Shown piece after piece: positions 57,601-64,000 of a stretch of 64,000 bases of DNA. This DNA is from Leptasterias polaris. Taxonomy: Eukaryota > Echinodermata > Asteroidea > Forcipulatida > Asteriidae. The position numbers and the translations under genes are program-made. The DNA lies in NCBI GenBank assembly GCA_037783415.1, contig JAZGTN010000017.1, forward strand, positions 62,001 through 126,000, read 5' to 3'. The notes beneath the pieces are model-generated. The model was not told where the DNA came from and searched no databases. It was given only the letters and a program-made list of their open reading frames with translations. How positions within the stretch are numbered: position 1 is the stretch's first letter; the number at the start of each line of letters is the position of its first letter.

Positions 57601-57732
57601 GACGAGATTACCAAGACGTTCCTGTGATAGCGGTTCGTGGAATGATAGCGCCCTCTATTGGCGGCAATTTGTAATGGGGCGGATCGTGGAAAAACAGAAC
57701 AGGGACGTCTTGCACCAAGACTACCGATGATA

Positions 57733-59034
57733 CTGTTGGTGGTACTGCTGGTAGCCGCCTCGCCCTTTCGGGTAATATGGCGCCCTCTGGTGGCCGCCAA
57801 AATGCTGTTTCGGGAACCGTGAGCGAAAGTCCCCGATCGTTGGGTCGATCCACGGCCTCCAAACTGTCGATTATTACAACTTTTAGAATCATATGCAAAC
57901 ATCTGTGAGCTAATTTTGTTAGTCTCAACAATAGTCTTACATGACTGGGCCAAGTTGTCTCCGAAAAGGAGATTAGTACAAGGGACTTGGGATGAGCAGA
58001 AGGTTGCGTACTTTTGGTTGAGATCTGGTCGAATACAGTCTCTTCTACGCAGATTTAACTGGGCGTTGCCAGAGCCAAGTATGGCTATTGCGTCAATATG
58101 GCAATATTACCCGAAAGGGCGAGGCGGCTACCAGCATAGCATTCTGATAACTTGAGCGGTGTCAATGGCTTTTTCATTGTTGTTTTTGGCTTTCAGCAAC
58201 TGATCAGTGGCCATTGCAATAGCTGTTGATGCCCGCACAAAAGAGCTTTGTACCCGTTGGAATTTAACATCTCTGGCAGTGTAGTGGGTTTTAAGATAGA
58301 CCAATATTAATCTCCGGGTTTAATCTGGTAAACACAAACTATCGCAATATTGTTTGGTCTGTTATATTTTCCCATTTTTTCCTCAAGTTTTTCGGGTTTA
58401 ATTTTGCCTTTTGCAAGTGCATCGATTGCCTTGGCCAATTGTTCATTAAGGGCTGAACTTGTCTTATCGTCACCCTCTATTAATGCTGCCATTTCAGTCA
58501 ACAAGTCACTGCCGTTATCGCACAACAAATTTTCCAAATCACCTTCAGTGAAAGTATCTTCGCCCTTTTCAGGTGCAATGAAAGTGTTTGCGGTGGTATT
58601 ACCCTTGCCCGTCTCCGGTACAAGGTTTAGTGGACGCAAATTGTCATCAGGGATTTCGCCCTCACTTAAAATACCCTCAGACGGCATCATGGCCGGAACT
58701 GTAATCTTTCCGCTGCATAAATGCATTTGCCAAAGTAGCAACAGTCTGTTGCAAGCTAGAAACTGCCTTGCGCAAATTTGAAACATCTTCGCCGCTCTTA
58801 ATTAGCTTACCAGGCGGGGTCGGTCAGCGCATTAACGCCCTGCTGCTGATCCGTGTTTTTGCGCTTGTTGGTTCGCTTTTTTGCCTTCGCTGCAGGCGGC
58901 ATTGACTTACTCAATGAAGAAGAGGCAGTTTCCGATACTGGCACTTGTGTAAGAAAGGATAGCTCGTCATCGAGTTGGCCCATAAGTCCCTAGTCCTCTG
59001 GGGGATCAATTTGCAAAACGGCTACATCTGCCAT
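57733..59034 (-). pseudogene. DIRS-type retrotransposon, gag-like part
   Basis: Reading leftward from ATG 59,034: MADVAVLQIDPPED, an in-frame TAG, then MGQLDDELSFLTQVPVSETA and a lysine-rich stretch. After a stop at DPAW the frame changes to a gag-like section (GEIPDDNLRPLNLVPETGKG, TFTEGDLENLLCDNGSDLL, EEKMGKYNRPNN), and then again to an RG/S-rich tail (RQFGGRGSTQRSGTFAHGSR). The tail frame runs straight into the target site of the 13.9-kb insertion and resumes at 43,807. At least one nonsense and two frame changes make it a pseudogene. The protein would have been the structural (gag-like) product. Confidence 0.7.
57747..58135. repeat. 32-bp inverted pair within the DIRS gag region
   Basis: GCTGGTAGCCGCCTCGCCCT... 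(57,747-57,778) recurs reverse-complemented at about 58,103-58,135, ending AGGGCGAGGCGGCTACCAGC. The intervening ~325 bp is not palindromic. The pair interrupts the expected gag frame and probably marks a local rearrangement. Confidence 0.8.
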
Positions 59035-59163
59035 TACTGATGGACACGTAAAATGATGTCCCAAACAATTATTGTGGTAGGCTAGAGCGCTGCAGGAAAC
59101 GCACCGACGTACTCTCGCGATAGCCACTAAAAATACACTGGTGAGCACGCCTGTGGACGGCCC

Positions 59164-59172
59164 ATTTATAGG
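59164..59172 (-). promoter_or_regulatory. Candidate TATA box of the DIRS element
   Basis: On the minus strand CCCCTATAAATGGGCC lies about 130 bp before the gag-like ATG at 59,034, a suitable distance for a promoter with a short leader. Weak evidence apart from motif and position. Confidence 0.35.
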
Positions 59173-59379
59173 GGCACATAGGCGGGAATTGCATTCTTTT
59201 CTTTCAATTGTGGCATACCTCTAGCTACTAAACAATACAATCTCACGTGAGTCGGAATGGAGGTAATGGTGAGGTAGAATTTGATATACTGCCACCATCC
59301 ATCAACAAACTTGGGACTACACACAGATGCTTGTTGAGATCAATGGAGCGAAACAGCCAGCCACAGCGCTTTTGCAGTG

Positions 59380-61202
59380 TATACGTTACAGTGCTGGTCA
59401 ACACATACGTCCGATTTCGACCAGAAGTCTCTCTGTAAGTTTGAGCAGGCTCAAGGACCTACATCCTGTGTTGAAATGATGAGTACTTCTTGAGATATGA
59501 ATTTTTGAAAATATCAACTTCCGGTTTGAACCTGCAGTCAAGTTCAAATTGATCACATTTTGTGTAGCGCGTGATTAGTTTATGAAGACCTTTTAGATGA
59601 TGGATGGATTTAAAAAATCAAATGTATGGCAGTCAAGGTCAAATTGGGTCATATTTTGTGTAGCGCGTGATTAGTTTATGAAGAACTTTTAGATGATGGA
59701 TGGATTAAAAAAATCCAATGTATGGTTCAGAAGTTATGATTTTTTCAAATTTAATATTTCATGTTCCTGTTTGAACCGGAAGTAATGATCAGTAGTTTTA
59801 AAGATATGAATAAGATAATTCTTACTCCCTGATTTTATTATTAACACTAGTTATTTATTGTCATTGTATTTAAATTATTGCTTATTATTATTTTGCAATT
59901 TGATTTGTCCACCTTGCTAGTTTTGTTATGTTTTCTGAGTTTGCTAATGCTGCCACTACCCATGCTGAAACTGGTATTAATAACTGCTCTTACTTTGACT
60001 GTAATGAATTTAATAAGTTACACGTTTCCTCAAACTCTGATTGTTTTTCAATTTTTTACATGAACTCCAGGAGTCTATCTAGACATTTCTATAATATTCA
60101 AGACTACCTGTGTACAATCAACCACAATTTTTCCATTTTGGGCTTCACAGAGACTTGGTTTAAAGAAACCCCTCCGCCTTATGTTCATATGAACAACTAT
60201 CATCTTGTTCATTCATCTAATTTTTTGTCAATATTTCTTGGGCTTATCTGCATAGAAAGCTCCTTACCGGTTCATTTTGCATTCTCATGTAAAGGGCTGT
60301 TCCCCACAAGCCTCGGCTTATTTGAACAGCCTCCTTACTCACAGCCTAGATTTTTAATTTGTTGCAGTAGCATTTTCATTGGTCGTCGTGTTTACTTTTT
60401 GTTTGCATTGTACTACTATAAATTTGTCCACATGATTTTGTATTTTCTTTGTGTGAGTACGGAAATAAATGTTTGATTGAATTGAATTGAATTGAATAAG
60501 ATATTATGAAATTTTCAACTTCCGATTTGAACCGGAAGTGAGGTCAAATGTTGTAGGGGTTCTGTGTAGCGTTTGTCGAACTTTAAATGAGCTATCCGAT
60601 GATGTATAGATTGTAAGAAACAAACAAATGGTTCATGAGTTATGATATTTACAAATATTACACTTTGATTTATTATAATTCAATGCCCGATTACGTCATC
60701 ATGACGTAATTGAGTTTATGTCGTCTTGATATTGAGGTTCAACTATCTGTTGAGTTTTATTGTTCAATTCAATCTCAATCTTGAGTTATTCCGTAGATAA
60801 GCTCGAAAGTGTTTTTTTGAAGGAAAAAAACGATGGCGAACTTCGACCTAGGGTAACGACCCGGAAGTTAAGGTCGTACGATTTTGGCGTTAACTTTTCA
60901 AATGTTGCCCGTGTCTTGATCTATCATAATGTTTAAATATGAATATTATAGCTTTCCTATTCAGAAACATACAGGCATTGGCATGAGGGCACTTTTTGAC
61001 CTTAAATGGCTTGTAATTTGACACCCGATGACGTCATCATGACGTCATTGCTCACACACCTTCTGCTCTTTATGTTCTAATGTCACATTAAGTTTCAAGT
61101 TGATCAAAGGTTTGCAAGTATGTTTTTTTTGCGGACAACTAGAAACAGAAGAATAAGCAAAACAAAGAAAGAAAAAATAAAAAAACCGAACAAAAACAAG
61201 GA
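59380..61202 (-). repeat. Modular CRE/ETS repeat, solo right-type arm
   Basis: Same orientation as the 18.1-21.4 kb arm. Tandem units near 59,515-59,790 carry CTTCCGGTTTGAACC, TGTGTAGCGCGTGATTAGTT and GATGGATGGATT. After the LINE insertion, ACTTCCGATTTGAACCGGAA appears at 60,519, the CTTGAGTTATTCCGTAGATA module near 60,780, a GGTCGTACG block near 60,870, GTCTTGATCTATCA near 60,913, and CRE pairs near 60,692 and 61,028. It ends in a hairpin cap. No matching left arm is seen nearby. Confidence 0.8.
59818..60492 (+). mobile_element. Internally deleted LINE insertion with 11-bp TSD
   Basis: TGAATAAGATA is present on both sides (59,807-59,817 and 60,493-60,503). The uninterrupted version of the target can be read at 19,080-19,100 in the other arm. 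The insert encodes part of a LINE endonuclease (MNSRSLSRHFYNIQDYLCTI, ILGFTETWFKETPPPYVH). It then jumps to a 3' UTR and ends in a (TTGAA)n-type tail (GAATTGAATTGAATTGAA). The RT region is missing. Confidence 0.82.
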
Positions 61203-61316
61203 GTTGTTCGGGCTTCTAAGCCCGAACACCTAACAAGCGGTGTTCCGGGCTGTATGCCCGAACACCTAAAAACCGAACAAAAACAAAGAGTTGTTCGGGC
61301 GTAAGGCCCGAACACC
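61203..61316 (-). repeat. Hairpin array, right cap of the solo arm (three hairpins)
   Basis: GTTCGGGCT-TCTA-AGCCCGAAC (61,206-61,227), GGTGTTC(C)GGGC-TGTAT-GCCCGAACACC (61,239-61,266, one bulged base) and GTTCGGGC-GTAAG-GCCCGAAC (61,293-61,313). Constant GTTCG/CGAAC bases carry a third inner-stem variant, GGGC/GCCC, not used in the other two arrays. Each ends CACCTAA, as in the 21.4-kb cap. Confidence 0.88.
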
Positions 61317-61890
61317 TAAACAATTACTTTCACAACACAAACATGTATTAAACCTTGTTAAAGTCGTTTGCATGTAAAATAAGTTCGAATCTTTACATCC
61401 AAACACAGGCAATGCATCTTTACGCAATGTCGTGTTATCACATCGGAAAGGGTAGTTACCTATGTTTCTCAGATGGCATGACAATTTAATGAATACATTA
61501 TATTAACAGTAATTCTAACAAAAAGGGCAGAACTTGAATTAAACATTATCTCACATACCGAGTTTTTACAGTTTGTATATTTTTTAATTATTTATTTAAC
61601 TCCAGTATCAATATCTGCTAAATACCAATTTAAGATTCCATTAAAAAAAGAGTTAAACAAAATGTCACCTAAAAACTATGTAATTAAAGTGCAATTTCGG
61701 CTTGAAGCCGGTAAATATTATTCAATATTAAAAGCGCTCTAAAGCTTATTTACATCTAGCTCTAACACTGAGCTCTTTTCGGCAAAACCATTTCGTATAA
61801 ATTAAAAAACAACGTCTAAGCAATTTTAAAAGTGGAAACGGTAAGATCAAAATGTTATTTATATTTTCATTCCAACGACGAACACCGACT
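61317..61890. other. No gene seen
   Basis: AT-rich interval with no supported coding frame. Confidence 0.5.
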
Positions 61891-62161
61891 TACGGAAGCG
61901 TGATGCCGCCACATGAATAAAAAAAAACTCTCTTATCTTGTACGTACACAATAAGTCAACACTTATAGTGTACGTTCACTATGACTTATCGTGTACATAA
62001 ACGATAAATGATCGTGTACGTACACGATAAAATATCGTGTACGTACATGATAAATATCGTGTACGTACACGATAACTTATCGTGTACGTACATGATAACT
62101 TATCGTGTACGTACACGGTAAGAGCTCTTTTCTATTCATGTGTCGGTAATACGCTTGCGTA
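61891..62161. mobile_element. 271-bp foldback MITE filled with 22-bp palindromes
   Basis: Inverted ends TACGGAAGCGTGATGCCGCC (left) and, read inward from the right, TACGCAAGCGTATTACCGAC, both continuing CACATGAATA. The target duplication CCGACT is at 61,885-61,890 and 62,162-62,167. The core (about 61,937-62,122) is a series of about seven palindromes of the type TTATCGTGTACGTACACGAT followed by AA, some with single changes (GTACATGATAA). No coding capacity. Confidence 0.85.
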
Positions 62162-62167
62162 CCGACT

Positions 62168-62811
62168 TAAAAACACTATCAAATACACAGATTCTTTTTA
62201 GTTATTACTTTTGTTCGTGTAGTTAGCAACATCCTCCTATAAACTGTGTAAACAAAATTCCTCGTGGAACTTTCAATTCCCCTGTGACACATTATCTTTA
62301 CATGGTCTCAATAGTACGGAGCCTCTGCGGGGACAGGCAAAAACAATAAAAACAACTGAAACTGAACATACAACTCCAAATGTATAAGAGAACTCGGAAA
62401 AGGTAATCCAGAAATTTAAATGGCATAACAAGTGCTCCGTAGTAGCAACATTATTTCGAGGACGAAATATTATTTAAAAATTTACCCAGTCAGTTTCCCT
62501 TGTGGTTTATTATTTGAAATATTATTTTATTAAACGTTATCAGATAATTCGTTCCCATGAAGTACTTGTGTTTTTCGTTCCCAAGGATTGTTTTATTTCG
62601 CTCGCTCGTCGAAATACTTATTTGAAGGAACAACGTATTTTCGAGTTGACGTTCCATCATTTCGAAAAAATATTTAAATAATAACAATAATTTGAGAGAA
62701 CGAAAAATAATAAGTTTTTTTCCTGTTATTGTATCCCCCCCCCCCCCCCCCCCTTACCTGTCTCTTTAGGGGCTCAGACTCACAGTGATTAGTAGCGACA
62801 TGATTACTAAA
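62168..62811. other. 3' flank of the GPCR gene
   Basis: No coding frame is supported. It includes a run of about 18 C near 62,735. Part of this must be the GPCR 3' UTR. Confidence 0.4.
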
Positions 62812-63996
62812 TCAACAAAGACTCATTTTTCTCAACACTTCTTTACAATCTTTCCGAAATCGTCTATTCGCAAGGCCGTAAACTAAAGGATTAACCGCAT
62901 TGTTGATGTACAAGAGTACATGCATGGACCGCAACAGGGAGTAATAGTACGGATCGAAGTCTAAACAGACACCGAGGGATAAAATACTAGTGAAAAAGAT
63001 GAGGATCCAGTACGGCAGCCATGTCAACAGGAACAACACGCTTGTGATGAAGAGCATTCTTGTCGTCTTTCGTTGCAGATCGGAACTTTGTTCATGTACA
63101 TTTGTCGGACATTTACGTATAATGACACCATCTGGTTGGGTCCCCTTTTCAGCCTGCTTTTCCCTTGTAGATGAACTTGTTCCCATGAAGCTCACAGTCA
63201 AATCTCCCCCACTTTCATTCAGCGATTGTGACTTCTCCAATATGCTAAGCATCCGTACGTGACTGGTGTGGATATTTCTACTTCCGCTAGAGCATGGCTC
63301 ATTGGCAGAGTTGATATGGACTTTTTCAAATCCATTATTTTGTGGTGCTTGATTTGAAGGTCTTTTGCTGAACTCAACTTCCACCAAAGGTGCTTTGCTA
63401 ACTCTAACGTGTTTTTTGATAGCGATGTAAACTTTTGTGTAACACACGATTATCATCAACAGTACAATAACAAAAACAACAGTTTGGAAAAGCATTTGGA
63501 TTGAATATGGTACAGTGATGAAGCTAGGGATGGAGATGACGAACGATACCAAGAGTGACACCGCTAGCGTAATCTTAGCCCGCCTGAGGGTGAAGAATCG
63601 TTTACGATGACGACAGACGCAGTCGTAGCGGTCCGCTGCAATCACTGCGGTAATCAGCACCGAGGTGACAATGACAGATTCTTTCAAAGTCATTATGAAC
63701 TCCAAAACGTGCGGAACATGAGTCTGGTAGTTATTTGTTACAAGCACGACTAGCACATTAAAAATATGCATGAGACACACCATAAGATCGGCTGTAGCTA
63801 AAGCCACGATGAAGAAATGGGTGCTGGTTTTAAGTGTCTTAGTCAAGTACACACGGACGATAAGGCAGTTTCCAGTTACTCCGAACAAGAATAAGACACC
63901 ATAAACAATAATTCTGAATACGTGTGTTGAACTAGTTCCACCGGAGTACTTCTCAGTCGCATAGATGGTAGAAATGCAAGACGATGTATTTTCCAT
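62812..63996 (-). CDS. Class A (rhodopsin-like) GPCR, single exon
   Basis: 394 residues from an ATG with a good context (TGCCATGG) four bases from the window edge. Seven hydrophobic segments: TM1 has GNCLIV (42-47), TM2 has LATADL, TM3 ends in ADRY (DRY 122-124), TM6 has FLLTWLPYW and TM7 has NPLVY (369-373) followed by a helix 8 region (RRFRKDCKEVLRK). These are the signature motifs of rhodopsin-family receptors coupling to G proteins at the plasma membrane. The third intracellular loop is long (about 195-315), Ser-rich and polar. The extracellular N-terminus is short with one sequon (Asn3). Unusually, position 3.25 is Leu rather than Cys, ECL2 is only about eight residues without Cys, and TM5 lacks its Pro. 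Melanocortin and lysophospholipid/cannabinoid-type receptors share such losses, but the ligand cannot be assigned. No intron and no lesion. Confidence 0.92.
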   Translation of the reverse strand: MENTSSCISTIYATEKYSGGTSSTHVFRIIVYGVLFLFGVTGNCLIVRVYLTKTLKTSTHFFIVALATADLMVCLMHIFNVLVVLVTNNYQTHVPHVLEFIMTLKESVIVTSVLITAVIAADRYDCVCRHRKRFFTLRRAKITLAVSLLVSFVISIPSFITVPYSIQMLFQTVVFVIVLLMIIVCYTKVYIAIKKHVRVSKAPLVEVEFSKRPSNQAPQNNGFEKVHINSANEPCSSGSRNIHTSHVRMLSILEKSQSLNESGGDLTVSFMGTSSSTREKQAEKGTQPDGVIIRKCPTNVHEQSSDLQRKTTRMLFITSVLFLLTWLPYWILIFFTSILSLGVCLDFDPYYYSLLRSMHVLLYINNAVNPLVYGLANRRFRKDCKEVLRKMSLC

Positions 63997-64000
63997 GGCA

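Larger units (their letters stand above)
43817..57723. mobile_element. DNA element with ~100-bp hairpin-tipped TIRs and 9-bp TSD, swollen by nested insertions
   Basis: Both ends share an inverted repeat of at least 100 bp beginning TAGTCTTGGTGCAAGACGTC (left from 43,817; right ending at 57,723), with weaker similarity further in. The left copy also carries a 17-bp internal duplication (CCACGAACCGCTATCAC). The tip is a palindrome, GTCTTG-GTG-CAAGAC. CCGATGATA is duplicated exactly at 43,808-43,816 and 57,724-57,732. The flanking DIRS gag frame continues across the insertion. The native element is probably under 2 kb: most of the 13.9 kb is a LINE (44.1-49.6 kb), an ISL2EU transposon (49.7-56.2 kb) and a foldback element (56.6-57.1 kb). 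No transposase of its own is visible. The tip design and TSD length match the 818-bp element at 5662-6479. Confidence 0.85.

Overview
This is a repeat-dominated window from a eukaryotic, AT-rich genome. Its best-supported host genes are a three-exon alpha-2,8-type sialyltransferase gene (23.4-25.9 kb, + strand) and a single-exon class A GPCR (62.8-64.0 kb, - strand). The mix of CR1-like LINEs with esterase ORF1, DIRS, Penelope, Gypsy, piggyBac, ISL2EU-type DNA transposons, foldback elements and proteins with an HTHEDID motif, next to an ST8Sia-like enzyme, suggests a marine invertebrate deuterostome such as an echinoderm or hemichordate. That is an inference from content; no species can be named.

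Layout. 0-1.7 kb: tandem array of an 80-bp unit that is itself a hairpin. 2-8.4 kb: Helitron-like copies and fragments of a LINE, a Penelope element and a Gypsy element; the LINE is split by an 818-bp DNA element with a 9-bp target duplication. 8.4-21.6 kb: a palindrome-rich modular repeat family carrying CRE-like and ETS-like sites, with two arms of opposite orientation (11.5-13.9 and 18.1-21.6 kb) capped by hairpin arrays. A complete but dead piggyBac element (14,273-18,009) sits between the arms. 23.4-25.9 kb: sialyltransferase. 26.6-29.2 kb: a TTAA MITE, a 52-bp palindrome array and a LINE tail. 30.5-42.6 kb: two divergently oriented, incomplete copies of an HTHEDID-motif gene (DUF7869-like) sharing a nearly identical 1.25-kb inverted segment. 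42.6-59.2 kb: a four-level nest in which a DIRS retrotransposon is split by a DNA element (9-bp TSD), which carries a CR1-like LINE, and at that LINE's 5' side lies an ISL2EU-type transposon with AT target duplications and two genes (SWIM-YqaJ-PHD protein and DDE transposase). A 484-bp foldback element lies inside the same nest. 59.4-61.3 kb: another arm of the modular repeat, split by a LINE remnant with an 11-bp TSD. 61.9-62.2 kb: a foldback MITE filled with 22-bp palindromes. 62.8-64.0 kb: GPCR.

How things fit together. Most coding capacity belongs to mobile elements in various states of decay. Insertion order can be read from interrupted reading frames and target duplications. The most unusual signals are the hairpin arrays with compensatory stem changes at the outer ends of the modular repeat, the shared hairpin-tipped termini and 9-bp TSDs of two unrelated-looking DNA elements, and a LINE whose ORF1 and ORF2 are one frame separated by a single UAG. 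All alignments were done by eye; no database search was run.
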